DNA from: Lysobacter sp. 5GHs7-4
GTDB lineage: Bacteria > Pseudomonadota > Gammaproteobacteria > Xanthomonadales > Xanthomonadaceae
Reading direction: 5' to 3'
DNA: 64,000 bases
NCBI RefSeq assembly: GCF_021284765.1
Contig: NZ_CP089924.1
Span: 2,436,001 to 2,500,000, forward strand
This document shows, piece after piece, positions 27,323-37,300 of this stretch. The number at the start of each line of letters is the position of its first letter. Position 1 is the first letter of the stretch. The position numbers and the translations under genes were made by a program. Below the pieces are notes generated by a model, which was not told where the DNA came from, did no database searches, and was given only the letters and a program-made list of their open reading frames with translations.

Positions 27323-28696
27323 TTAAGGTAGCGGCTCGGACAGCGAGCGGCCATGCGTGGCGATCACGTTCGAGTACCACTTCGCGCTGTCCTTGGGCGT
27401 GCGCTCCTGGGTCGCGTAGTTCACGTGGACCACGCCGAAGCGCTTGGAGTAGCCCAGCGACCATTCCAGGTTGTCCAGCAGCGACCACACCATGTAGCCG
27501 CGGATGTCGCAGCCGGCCTGGATCGCGTCGTGGATCGCGCTGAGGTGCTTTTGCAGGTAGTCCATGCGCAGCGGATCGCGCACGCGGCGTTCGCCGCTGG
27601 CGTCGGGCTCGGCCACCGGCGGATCGAAGAAGGCCGCGCCGTTCTCGGTGACGTACATCGGGATGTCGCCGTAGCGCTGCTTGAACCAGGTCAGCGTGTC
27701 GGTGAGGCCCTGCGGGAACACTTCCCAGCCGGTCTCGGTGTAGGTGCCCGAGGGCTGGCGCACCACGCCGGTGTTGAGCGGGTAGCTGACCGCGTCCTGG
27801 GTGACGCTGCGGGTGTAGTAGTTGATGCCGACGAAGTCGATCTTTTGCTGGATGAGTGCGTAGTCCTCGGCCGGCCATTCCGGCCAGGCCTCGCCGAAGA
27901 TCTCGCGCAGTTCCGGCGGATACGAGCCGAGCAGAGCGGGGTCGAGGTACTGCTCGTTCATGTAGGCGTGCGCGCGCTTGACCGCGGCCGCGTCGGCGGC
28001 CGAATCGGTGGCGGCGTACTTGGGCTCGATGTTCACCACCAGGCCGATCTCGTGCTGGCCGATCGCGCGGTAGGCCTGCACGGCGGCACCGTGCGCGCGC
28101 ATCAGGTTGTGCGAGGCGATCGGCGCCTCGAAGCGGCTGCGGTGGCCGGGCGCGAGCGCGCCGTGCAGATAGCCGCCGTCGGTGATGACCCAGGGTTCGT
28201 TGAGGGTGACCCACTTCTTGACCCGGCCGTCTAGAGCGCGGTACAGCACGCTGCCGTACTCGGCGAACCAGTCGGCGCAGTCGCGGTTGAGCCAGCCGCC
28301 GCGGTCGTCCAGCGCCGCGGGCATGTCCCAGTGGTACAGGGTCAGCAGCGGTTCGATGCCGTTGGCCAGCAGCTCGTCGACCAGGCGCGAATAGAAGTCC
28401 ACGCCGGCCTGGTTCACGCGGCCGGTGCCCTCGGGCAGGATCCGCGACCAGGACACGCTGAAGCGGTAGGCCTGCAGGCCCAGGCGCTTCATCAGCGCGA
28501 CGTCGTCCTTCCAGCGCCGGTAGTGGTCGCAGGCGACGTCGCCGGTGTCGCCGTTGAGGGTCATGCCCGGGGTGTGGGCGAAGCGGGTCCAGATGCTGGG
28601 ACCGGCGCCGTCGGCGAGCGGGGAGCCCTCGATCTGGTGGGCGGCGGTGGCCGCACCCCATAGGAAACCCTCGGGAAAGACACGAACTTGGCTCAT
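27323..28696 (-). CDS. GH1 beta-glucosidase
   Basis: A 457-residue family 1 glycoside hydrolase. The N-terminal signature is FPEGFLWGAATAAHQIEGSP. The acid/base glutamate is in WVTLNEPWVITDGGYLHG (near residue 170) and the nucleophile in IPMYVTENGAAFFDPP (near 350). No signal peptide is present, so it acts in the cytoplasm on imported beta-glucosides or cellobiose. It is the first gene of the run that continues with zwf-glk-pgl, joining glucose release to glucose oxidation. A LacI-type operator lies about 50 bases upstream. Confidence 0.96.
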   Translation of the reverse strand: MSQVRVFPEGFLWGAATAAHQIEGSPLADGAGPSIWTRFAHTPGMTLNGDTGDVACDHYRRWKDDVALMKRLGLQAYRFSVSWSRILPEGTGRVNQAGVDFYSRLVDELLANGIEPLLTLYHWDMPAALDDRGGWLNRDCADWFAEYGSVLYRALDGRVKKWVTLNEPWVITDGGYLHGALAPGHRSRFEAPIASHNLMRAHGAAVQAYRAIGQHEIGLVVNIEPKYAATDSAADAAAVKRAHAYMNEQYLDPALLGSYPPELREIFGEAWPEWPAEDYALIQQKIDFVGINYYTRSVTQDAVSYPLNTGVVRQPSGTYTETGWEVFPQGLTDTLTWFKQRYGDIPMYVTENGAAFFDPPVAEPDASGERRVRDPLRMDYLQKHLSAIHDAIQAGCDIRGYMVWSLLDNLEWSLGYSKRFGVVHVNYATQERTPKDSAKWYSNVIATHGRSLSEPLP

Positions 28697-28741
28697 CGCT
28701 GCTTGGCTCCGGTGCGGGGGCGCATCGCTGGTCCGACGCGC

Positions 28742-28757
28742 ATGTAAACGGTTACAT
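28742..28757. promoter_or_regulatory. LacI-family-type operator ATGTAAACGGTTACAT
   Basis: A 16-base near-palindrome with the central CG typical of LacI/GalR-family sites (TGTAAACG-like). It lies between the divergent bgl and MalK/UgpC-type genes, 45 bases from the bgl start and 71 from the other. A regulator here could control both directions. The window encodes one LacI protein, but 9 kb away, and the twin site near that locus has a different core. Confidence 0.65.
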
Positions 28758-28828
28758 GGCAGAATAGCCCAGGGCGGCGACAATTGCATCGTCGCTTCGA
28801 CGCATCGTGCAACCGGTTGGGAGAATTC

Positions 28829-29959
28829 ATGGCGAAGGTCACGCTTGAAGGGCTGCGCAAGGTCTATCCGAATGGATTCGTCGGCGTGGACGCGGCCAGT
28901 TTCGAGATCGACGACGGCGAGCTGCTGGTGCTGGTCGGCCCCTCGGGCTGCGGCAAGTCGACCCTGCTGCGCATGATCGCGGGCCTGGAGACCATCAGCG
29001 CAGGCGAACTGCGCATCGGCGGGCGCCGCGTCAACGAGGTGCCGCCCAAGGACCGCGACATCGCCATGGTGTTCCAAAGCTACGCCCTGTACCCGCACAT
29101 GACCGTGGCCGAGAACCTGGGCTTCGGCCTGAAGTTGCGCGGCGCGTCCAAGGCCGAGATCCAGGCGCGGGTGAAGGACGCGGCGGCCACGCTGGAGCTG
29201 GAGTCGATGCTGCAGCGCAAGCCGGCCGCGCTGTCGGGCGGTCAGCGCCAGCGCGTGGCGCTGGGGCGAGCGCTGGTGCGGCAGCCGCAGGTGTTCCTGT
29301 TGGACGAGCCGCTGTCCAATCTGGACGCCAAGCTGCGCATGGGCATGCGCGTGGAGATCGCGCGCCTGCACCGTCAGCTGGGCACCACCATGGTCTACGT
29401 CACCCACGACCAGATCGAGGCCATGACCCTGGGCCAGCGCATCGTCGTGCTCAAGGACGGCAAGATCCAGCAGATCGACACGCCGATGGCGCTGTACCGG
29501 CACCCGGCCAACCTGTTCGTGGCGACCTTCCTGGGCAGCCCGAAAATGAACCTGCTGTGGGGCGAGGTGATCGAACGCGACGGCCTGCGCCTGCGCATCG
29601 CCGAAGGCGTGGAACTGCCGCTGCAACCCGACGAGGCGCTGCGCGAGACCGTGCGCGGCTACCTGGGCCGCCAACTCACCGTCGGTCTGCGCCCCGAGGA
29701 CATGCGCCTGGCCGAAGCCGCGCCTGGGCGGTTGGCGGCGAAGGTGGAAGTGGTGGAGCCGGTCGGCAACGAGGCCTTCCTCAACCTGGGCTGCGGCGGC
29801 TGCGACCTGGTGCTGCGGCTGGCGCCGTACGATCTGCCTCAACCCGGCGACACCGTGCACCTGGGCTACGTGCCCGAGCGCATGCATTACTTCGATCCCG
29901 ACACCGAACTCAGCCTGCGTCCCGCGCCGGCGGCCGCGGCCGTGCAGAGCGCGGCATGA
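28829..29959 (+). CDS. Sugar ABC transporter ATP-binding protein (MalK/UgpC/MsmK type)
   Basis: A 376-residue ATPase. Walker A is LVGPSGCGKSTLLRMIAG near residue 36, the signature is ALSGGQRQRVALGRALV, Walker B is VFLLDEPLSNLDAKLR, and the switch His is in VYVTHDQIEAMTLG. The C-terminal region (about 240-376) has the TOBE-type regulatory domain with VGLRPEDMRLAEA. This class energises sugar permeases in the inner membrane. No permease or binding protein is adjacent, so it may serve transporters elsewhere, as MsmK does. It is divergent from bgl and overlaps the next gene by four bases. Confidence 0.93.
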   Translation: MAKVTLEGLRKVYPNGFVGVDAASFEIDDGELLVLVGPSGCGKSTLLRMIAGLETISAGELRIGGRRVNEVPPKDRDIAMVFQSYALYPHMTVAENLGFGLKLRGASKAEIQARVKDAAATLELESMLQRKPAALSGGQRQRVALGRALVRQPQVFLLDEPLSNLDAKLRMGMRVEIARLHRQLGTTMVYVTHDQIEAMTLGQRIVVLKDGKIQQIDTPMALYRHPANLFVATFLGSPKMNLLWGEVIERDGLRLRIAEGVELPLQPDEALRETVRGYLGRQLTVGLRPEDMRLAEAAPGRLAAKVEVVEPVGNEAFLNLGCGGCDLVLRLAPYDLPQPGDTVHLGYVPERMHYFDPDTELSLRPAPAAAAVQSAA

Positions 29960-30450
29960 ATCCGCGCCAGGCCGCGGAGCTGAGCGAAGGCGCGCAGTTC
30001 TGCGTGCCGCTGCCGGAAGGCGCGGGCTACGCCTACGGCTACATCGCGCTGGCGCGCAAGGGCTGGGGCTACCTGTACGACATCCACGCGCGGATCGGCG
30101 TAGACGAAACGCCGCCCGCTGACATCGCCGCCGCGCCGCTGGCGCTGCGCAACCTGCTCGGCAGCGGCGGCGAATTCGTCGCCGCGCCCTACAACCGCCA
30201 ACCCTGGCGCCTGCTGGGCACGCAGGCCGCGGCGATCGCGCCGCTGGTGTCGCCGCTGTTCCGGGTAGGCAGCAAGGTCCTGGACATGCGCGACGGCGCG
30301 CCGGTGAGCGATGCGTCCATCGCGCTGGCGTCGCTGCCGTACAAGGAATACCCGACCGACGACGAGCATTCCTACCGTGTCGCCGCGTGCCTGCTGGGCT
30401 GCGAGTACGCGTTCGACGAAGCGCGCGCCGGCTACGTGCTGCTGCGCTGA
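29956..30450 (+). CDS. Imm26-like protein, function unknown
   Basis: A 164-residue soluble protein whose ATG overlaps the stop of the ATPase gene (ATGA). The segment FCVPLPEGAGYAYGYIALA followed by YLYDIHARIG resembles the start of the Imm26 immunity family, in which a beta-rich domain begins with a PL-dG-YAYGRV motif. The second half has DMRDGAPVSDASIAL and YKEYPTDDEHSYRV. No toxin, Rhs or contact-dependent gene is nearby, so an immunity role is doubtful here. The tight coupling to a transporter ATPase is the only functional clue. Confidence 0.6.
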   Translation: MNPRQAAELSEGAQFCVPLPEGAGYAYGYIALARKGWGYLYDIHARIGVDETPPADIAAAPLALRNLLGSGGEFVAAPYNRQPWRLLGTQAAAIAPLVSPLFRVGSKVLDMRDGAPVSDASIALASLPYKEYPTDDEHSYRVAACLLGCEYAFDEARAGYVLLR

Positions 30451-30460
30451 CCCGACCAGC

Positions 30461-31723
30461 TCAAGCGCCTGCCTGCGCCAGGCGCGCGTCGGCGCGCTGC
30501 GATTGCCGGCGCAGTCCGACGATCGCCAGCAGCAGCAGGGCCATCGGCGCCAGCGACAGGTAGAACGCGGTCTCGCCGCCGGCGCGCGCGAACAACTGCC
30601 CGGTGATGAACGAGCCGGTGGTGCCGCCCAACGCCGAAAACACCACGATCAAACCGGTCATCGCCGCGTGCCGCGACTTGGGCAGCGCGCTGAGCACCAC
30701 CGAATTGATCGCCGGATAGATCGGCGCCATGAACAGTCCGATCAGCGGAAACACGTAGGCCGCGACCGGCGCGCGCGTCCAACTGGCGTGCGGGTCCGGG
30801 CGCATGCCCGCGGCCAGCGGCAGCGCCAGCAGCACCAGCGCGGCCATCGCCAGCACGCAGCCGATCAGCAGCCAATGCCAGGGCACGCGCCGCAGCAGCA
30901 GCCCTGCGCCCAGGCGGCCCAGGGCCAGCGAGACGGCGAAGATGCTCGCCGCCTGCACGCTCATGGTCGTGGGCAGGTGCAGGATCTCGCGGTTGAAGGT
31001 CGGCAGCCAGGTGCCGATGCTCTGTTCGATCAGCACGTAAAGAAACGCCGAGATCAGGAACACGCCGATCAGCGGCTGCGCGATCAGCCGGAACATGTCG
31101 AAGAAGGCCTCGCCCGGCGCATGACCGTCGCGCGCGGCCGCCTCGTCCAGGCGGCTGACGGCCAGCAGCAGCGCGGTGGCGCCGGCGACCGCGGCGATCA
31201 CCCAGTACACCCGCAGCCAGCGCGGGTCGGCGGGCGCGTCGGGGTTGATGAAGCTGGCGAACAGCCAGTAACCGGCCAGCACGCCGACCATGAACCAGCC
31301 CTCGATGGTGCTGGTCAGGCTGGCGTGCTGTTGCTTGCCGTCGGTGAGCAGGCCGATCGAGGAATACACCGCGACCTTGGCCAGCGCGAACGAGGCGCCG
31401 ACCACGGTGAACAGCAGCTTGGTCGCCCAGAACGCATGCAGCAACGGCATCAGCGCGCAGGCGGCGGCGACCAGGCTCAGGCCCAGGATCATCGCGCGCC
31501 GGTAGCCCAGGCGTGGCAGCAGCGAGGCGGTGAGGAAGGACACCACCGCGATCGGCAGGTCCTTGAACGCCTCCAGGAAACTGGCCTCGGCCTTGTCCAC
31601 GCCGAAGCCCTGGATGGCCTGCAGGATCACGGTGCCGACGCTGTTGAGCAGCACCGCGAACACCATGTAAGTCAGGACCATCGCCAGGATCATGCGGCCG
31701 CGGTGACTGCCGGTGGGACTCAT
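30461..31723 (-). CDS. MFS sugar transporter
   Basis: A 420-residue major-facilitator protein with about twelve hydrophobic segments. It starts MSPTGSHRGRMILAMVLTYM and includes SLLPRLGYRRAMILGLSLVA (the loop 2-3 basic motif) and FPLIGLFMAPIYPAINSVVL, a form close to the FucP/GluP-type sugar:proton symporters. AGGAG precedes the ATG. It is the last gene of the receptor-phosphorylase-transporter run on this strand. The likely task is moving the disaccharide imported by the TonB receptor across the inner membrane. It converges on the Imm26-like gene with 10 bases between stops. Confidence 0.88.
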   Translation of the reverse strand: MSPTGSHRGRMILAMVLTYMVFAVLLNSVGTVILQAIQGFGVDKAEASFLEAFKDLPIAVVSFLTASLLPRLGYRRAMILGLSLVAAACALMPLLHAFWATKLLFTVVGASFALAKVAVYSSIGLLTDGKQQHASLTSTIEGWFMVGVLAGYWLFASFINPDAPADPRWLRVYWVIAAVAGATALLLAVSRLDEAAARDGHAPGEAFFDMFRLIAQPLIGVFLISAFLYVLIEQSIGTWLPTFNREILHLPTTMSVQAASIFAVSLALGRLGAGLLLRRVPWHWLLIGCVLAMAALVLLALPLAAGMRPDPHASWTRAPVAAYVFPLIGLFMAPIYPAINSVVLSALPKSRHAAMTGLIVVFSALGGTTGSFITGQLFARAGGETAFYLSLAPMALLLLAIVGLRRQSQRADARLAQAGA

Positions 31724-31916
31724 GCGCTGCTCCTGCGCGTGGCTGTTGCCGATGCGCGCTGTGATGAAAAGCCGTTCGCGACGGTCGCCGGCGCGCCCTT
31801 GCCTCGGGGGGAGGGGCTGCGCGGACGGCGCCCGCGATCGCGCCGCGAACGGACTGGAAAACCCCGAGCCGCCGGCGACGGAGTCAGCATCGCATGCCGC
31901 TCCGCCGCCGCGGCGC

Positions 31917-34304
31917 TCACCAGCGGTAGGCCGCCGAGAGCTGGTAGGAACGGCCCGCGATCGGCCGGCCCAGGAACACGCCGCCGGTGGCCGCGCCGGG
32001 CACGCGCACGTTGCCCTCGGTCAGGCCCAGCTCGTCGGTGACGTTGCTGCCGCTGGCGGTGAACTCCCAGTGTTCGCCCACATGGAGGTTCGCGCCTACG
32101 TCCAGCGTGTGGTACGAGGGCAGCTCCTGGGTGTTGGCCAGGTCGGCGTAGCGGTCGCCGATGCGCGAGTAGGTCGCGAACAGCTTGAGATCGCCGACCG
32201 GCAGGGTCCAGTAGTAGCTGGGCGTGATGCGGAACTGCTGCTTGGGCTGGCGCATCACCTGGTTGCCGGTGAACTCGCGGTAGTTCTCGTACTGCGCGTC
32301 CAGCCACACGCCGGTGGCGCGCAGCTCGAAGCCGCCGAACGGACGGATCGCGCCTTCCAGTTCCACGCCGTAGGCGCGCGAATCGCCGACGGTGGTGAAG
32401 TTGGTGCCGTCGTCGAGGAAGGCCTGGAACGGCGAGTTGGTGAAGCTGTTGTAGAACGCGGTCAGGTACAGGTCGTAGACCGAGTTGCCGGACTTGAAGC
32501 CCAGCTCGTACTGGTCGACCTCCTGGATCTTGGTGTTGCCGTCGCGCAGGTTGTCGAAAGCCGGCAGCTTGTAGCCGGAGTTGGCGCGCGCGAACAGGCT
32601 GGAGGTTTCGTTGAGCTTGTAGTTCAGGCCCAGGGTCCAGGAGAAATGCTTGTCGTCCTGGTCGATGCGGCGCGTGCTGGGCAGCGAGATCGAGGTGTTG
32701 TTGTCGTACAGCGTGTTCGGGTTGCCGTCCAGGTCGACCGTGGCGGTGTTGTGCACGGTGCCGTCGACCTGCTGCCACTCGTAGCGGATGCCGCCGTCCA
32801 GGCGCAGGCGGTCGTTGATCTGCCATTCGTCGGCCAGGAACACGGCGGTGTTCTGGCCGTCGTAGTCGCCGCGCAGCGAGAAGAACGAGGTGCCGACGAA
32901 GCCGTCGCGGGTGACCTGGCGGCCGTCGGCCAGGCGCACGTCGATGCGGCGGGCGTTGTTCTCGGCCGTCAGCAGCATGTTGTTGCCCAGGTACCAGGTG
33001 TCCTTGGACGAGTAGCGCGCGTAGTACACGCCCGCGGTCAGCGTGTTGCCCTCGAACAGGTCGCGGCTGAAACGCAGGTCGTTGGTGAAGGATTCGATTT
33101 CCTTGTCGACCACCCAGAAGCCGGCGGTCAGCACCTGCTGGTTCGGATCCACCGCGCCGCCGCCGTTGGTGTAGGTCGCGGTGCCGGGACTGCCGAAGGA
33201 GGCCATGTAGCTGCCGATGGTCTGCGGGCTGGCGCCGGTGAACAGGCCGTTGGTGGGCGCGCTGCCGCTGACGTAGTTGACGCGGTCGCTGATGGTCCAG
33301 TCGCCGAGGTAGAAATCCATCGAGGCGCCGAACACGTCCAGGTTGATGCCGCGGCCGTCGGCCAGATCGCGGCTGATGCTTTGGCCGTTGGGGCCGGTCG
33401 GTATCGTCACGCGGCGGAAATCGTTGCCCAGCAAGGTGCCGGACTGCGCGTCCAGGCCGGGGAAGCTGGACAGGTCCTGGCCGTTGTTGCGCGACAGCAG
33501 CGGGATCGGGGTGAAGAAGGCGTTCTTGTCGTCGGTGTGGCGCGCGTACAGGGTGATCTCGCCGCTGTCCCAGCTGCGGGTCAGGGTGGCGCTGAACTGG
33601 CCGCCCTTGTCGGCCGGGAACTGGGTGTCGCGCACGCCGTCGGTCACGCGGTAGAAGCCGCCGATGCTGTAGTACCAGCCTTCGCCGAGCTTGCCGCTGT
33701 TGAACACGTCGACGCGGCGCAGGTTGTCGCTGCCGGCGGTCACGCGCAGGCTGCCTTCGGTCTCTTCGCCGCCCTTCTTCTGGATGAAGTTGACCGTGGC
33801 GCCGGGCTGGCCGTTGGAGAAGATCGGGCTGGGGCCGCCGCGCAGCACTTCCATGCGGTCGATGGTGTCGTCCATGCGGAACAGGGTGGAGTTCTCCAGG
33901 AACGACAGCGTCGGCGGCGGGAACAGCGGCGCGCCGTCCATCTGCACGGTCACGAACGGCGCGTCGCCTTCCGACGGCATGCCGCGCACGAAGATGTTGG
34001 CGCCGGTGCTGCCGCCGGCCGATTCGGCCCACACGCCGGGCACCACCTTCAGCGCGTCGGCGGTGCTCAGCGGCACGGCCTCCTGCAACTGCTCCAGCGA
34101 GGCGGTGGTGATGGAGAAGCTGGCGTCGCGCTTGCGCACGCCCTTGAAGCGCGCGGTACCGCTGACCACCACCGAATCCAGGGTGGTGGCCTCGCTTTCG
34201 CCGGACGGCGGCGCGTCCGCGTCCTGCGCGCGCGCCAAGCCGGGGGCCAGCGCGGCCGCGATGGCCATCGACAGGGCGTAACGGATCAGAGACTGCTGCT
34301 GCAT
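31917..34304 (-). CDS. TonB-dependent receptor, probable sugar uptake
   Basis: A 795-residue outer-membrane receptor. The signal peptide MQQQSLIRYALSMAIAAALA ends near ARAQDADA. A TonB-box-like TLDSVVVSGTA follows. The plug domain (about residues 55-165) has VPLSTADALKVVPGVW and FVRGMPSEG. The remainder is a 22-strand type barrel that ends YQLSAAYRW with a terminal aromatic. GGGGAG precedes the ATG; the open frame continues far upstream, but that part is antisense-phase material over the phosphorylase gene. Its place between a GH65 phosphorylase and an MFS transporter implies alpha-glucoside or maltodextrin uptake rather than siderophores. Confidence 0.92.
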   Translation of the reverse strand: MQQQSLIRYALSMAIAAALAPGLARAQDADAPPSGESEATTLDSVVVSGTARFKGVRKRDASFSITTASLEQLQEAVPLSTADALKVVPGVWAESAGGSTGANIFVRGMPSEGDAPFVTVQMDGAPLFPPPTLSFLENSTLFRMDDTIDRMEVLRGGPSPIFSNGQPGATVNFIQKKGGEETEGSLRVTAGSDNLRRVDVFNSGKLGEGWYYSIGGFYRVTDGVRDTQFPADKGGQFSATLTRSWDSGEITLYARHTDDKNAFFTPIPLLSRNNGQDLSSFPGLDAQSGTLLGNDFRRVTIPTGPNGQSISRDLADGRGINLDVFGASMDFYLGDWTISDRVNYVSGSAPTNGLFTGASPQTIGSYMASFGSPGTATYTNGGGAVDPNQQVLTAGFWVVDKEIESFTNDLRFSRDLFEGNTLTAGVYYARYSSKDTWYLGNNMLLTAENNARRIDVRLADGRQVTRDGFVGTSFFSLRGDYDGQNTAVFLADEWQINDRLRLDGGIRYEWQQVDGTVHNTATVDLDGNPNTLYDNNTSISLPSTRRIDQDDKHFSWTLGLNYKLNETSSLFARANSGYKLPAFDNLRDGNTKIQEVDQYELGFKSGNSVYDLYLTAFYNSFTNSPFQAFLDDGTNFTTVGDSRAYGVELEGAIRPFGGFELRATGVWLDAQYENYREFTGNQVMRQPKQQFRITPSYYWTLPVGDLKLFATYSRIGDRYADLANTQELPSYHTLDVGANLHVGEHWEFTASGSNVTDELGLTEGNVRVPGAATGGVFLGRPIAGRSYQLSAAYRW

Positions 34305-34366
34305 GGTGTTCTCCCCACTCCTCAGGATGTCAGGTTGTGTGCGCCGCGCCGAGTGCCGGCGCGGCT

Positions 34367-37300
34367 TCAGCGCGTAACGAAAGCGTCCAAGTCGAATGCG
34401 GCGATCGCGGGCAGGTGCGCATGCGCGCCGGGCAGGGCGGCGGCGTCGCCGATGCCGACCGCGGCCATGCCGGCGGCGCGGATCGCGACGATGCCGGCGG
34501 CTGCGTCTTCGATGCCGATGCACAGCGCCGGCGGCACGCCCAGGCGCTGCGCCACGTCCAGGAAAATGTCCGGCGCCGGCTTGGCGCGGGCGATGCGCGC
34601 GGCGTCGGCGACGCAGTCGAAGCGGTCGGCGATGCCCAGTCGCGCCAGCAGCGCGGCGGCGTTCTTGCTGGCCGAGGCCAGGCCCAGCTTGAGTCCGCGC
34701 GCGCGCGCAGCGTCCAGCAGTTCGCGCACGCCCGGGAACAGATCCTGCGGGCCGACGCTCTCGATCGCGGCGCGGTAGTAGCCGTTCTTGCGCGCCGCCA
34801 GTTCGCGCCGCTGCGCGGCGTCGTAGGCGCGGTCGGCGCGCTCCAGGATGATCGCCAGGGAGGCCTCGCGGTCCACGCCCTTCAGGCGCAGGTTGACGGT
34901 CTCGTCGAAGGGCACGCCGATCTCGTCGGCCAGGCGCTTCCAGGCCAGGTAATGGGTGTGGGCGGTGTCGGTGAGCACGCCGTCCAGGTCGAAGATCAGC
35001 GCCTGCGCCGGGCGCGGAAACGCCGGCGACGCGTCGCTGTGCGGGCCCGCCAACGGCAGGCGCTGTTCGCGGTCGGCGCTCAGCCGCAGGCGCTGGCCCG
35101 CATGCACGATCTCCAGCGGTTCGCCCTCGATCAGGCGGTAGGTCGCGTGCGTGCCGTCCACGCCCACGTGCAGTTCGCGTCCGCGCCAGCGCAGGCCGAA
35201 GCCGTAACCGTTCCAGCGCGCGGGCAGGCGCGGGGCGAAGTGCAGCTCGCCCTGGATCGCGCGCAGGCCGGCGAAGCCCTGGGTCAGCGCCAGCCAGCTG
35301 CCGGCCATCGCCGCCATGTGCACGCCGTGGTCGGTGTTGCCGTGCAGGTCGTCCAGGTCCACCCGCAGGCTGGCGTCGAAATAGTCCAGCGCGCGATCGG
35401 CGTAGCCGACTTCGCTGGCGAGGATGCCGAACATGCAGGCCGACAGGGTCGAGTCGTGGGTGGTCACCGCCTCGTAGTAGTCGTAGCTGCGGCGCTTGCG
35501 CGCGACGTCGATGTCGGCGCCGGCCAGCACCAGCGCCATCACCACGTCGGCCTGCTTGCAGACCTGGTAGCGGTACAGCGTGAGCGGGTGGTAATCCAGC
35601 AGCAGCGGGCGGTGTTCTCCGCTGCGCGGCGGGAACGGCCAGCGCGGCTTGTCGAGGAAGCCGTCGTCCTGCGCGTACACGCCCAGGCCTTCGTCGTAGG
35701 GCAGGTACATGGCCTGCGCGGCATTGCGCCAGTTGCCGACCTCGTCGGCGTCCAGGCCCAGCGCCGCAGCCAGCGCCGCCGCCTGTTCGGGGCGTTGCGC
35801 ATGCAGGCGTTCCCACACCGCGACCGCGCGCAGCAGGTGCTGCTGGGCCATGCGGTTGGTGTAGTAGTTGTTGTCGACCATGGCCGTGTACTCGTCCGGC
35901 CCGGTGACTTCGTGGATGCAGAACGCGCCGCCGCGGCGCGGGTTGTAGTGGCCGACCTGCGGCCAGATGCGCGCGGTCTCGAACAGCATCTGCGCGCCGC
36001 CGTCGACCAGGAAATCGACGTCGTCGCTGGCGTCCAGGTACAGGCCGATCGCGTAGGCGATGGCGGCGTTGATGTGGTACGCGGCCGAGCCGGAGGGGTA
36101 GTGCGCCGAGCACTCGCCGCCGCCGATGGTGCGCCAGGGGTAGAGCGCGCCGGCGGCGTGGTTCATCTCGCGCGCATGCGCACGCGCGGCGTCGAGCATG
36201 CGGTACCGCGCCTGCAGCATCGCCCGCGCCACGTCCGGCGCGGTGTAGGCCATCACCGGCAGCACGAAGGCCTCGGTATCCCAGAAGCAATGGCCTTCGT
36301 AGCCTTCGCCGGTCAGGCCCTTGGCGGCGGTGCCGGACACGCCGTCGCGGCCGGCCGACTGCCACAGATGGAACAGGTTGAAGCGCAGCGCCAGTTCGCT
36401 GCCGGCATCGCCGGCGATGCACAGTTCGGCGTCGCGCCAGAACTCGGCCACGGCGCCGGCCTGCAGCGCGGCGATGGCGGCGTAGCCGGCGTCCACGGCC
36501 GCGGCCAGCGCGGCGTCGACGCGCGCGTCCAGGCCCGGCGCTTCGGCGGAGCTGGCGTAGGCGACGAACTTCTCCAGCACCACGCTGTCGCCGGGCTGCA
36601 GCTGCGCGCGGTAGCGCTGCATGGCGCGGGTTTCGTCGGCCTTGGCGGCATCGAAGCTCAGCGCCGTACCGCCGTCGGGCAGGCGATGGCCTTGCGCGCA
36701 CAGCACCGCGCCGGTGCCATGGCGGGTGCGTTGGGCGTAGCGCGCCTGCGAGGCGTCGGCGTGCGCGCCGCTGGCGAGCAGGCCCTGACTGCCGGACACG
36801 CCGATGCGCGGATCGTCGCCCTGAGCGGCGGCCTGGCGCCCGCTCTCGATCGCCGACACCAGCGCGATCGGGCCGCTGTAGTCGATCGAGGTCACGCGGT
36901 AGCGGATCGCCAGCAGGTCGCAGGCGCCGGGGTGCACGTTGGTCGGCACCACGCGCTCGGCCAGGATCTCGACCGTCGCGCCTTGCGCGCCGCGCAGGCG
37001 CATGCGCCGCCGCAACGCGCCGCTGCGCAGGTCCAGTTCGCGTTCGAACGCCAGCACCTCTGCGGTTTCCGGGTCCAGGCGCTGATCGCCCAGCCAGACT
37101 TCGATGCGCTTGCCGTCGGCGACCGGCACGCGGGTGTCGGTGCTCAGGGCGAAGCCGCGGAAGCGCTCGTGGTAGTGGATGGGATTGTGTTCGTAGACCG
37201 TGGCCAGGTAGCAGCCGTCGCCGTCGCCGCGGCCTTCCTCGAAGCCGCCGCGCACGCCCAGCGAGCCGTTGGCCAGGGCGAACAGGCTGGCGTCGCGCTG

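Noticed and set aside
27323..29887. Extended minus-strand frame joining the beta-glucosidase to sequence opposite the ABC ATPase
   Set aside because: The upstream part is antisense to a complete ATPase. The GH1 signature begins at 28696.
29956..30450. Toxin-immunity system
   Set aside because: Only an immunity-like fold is present. No polymorphic toxin, Rhs, CdiA or secretion gene is near, so a system is not claimed.
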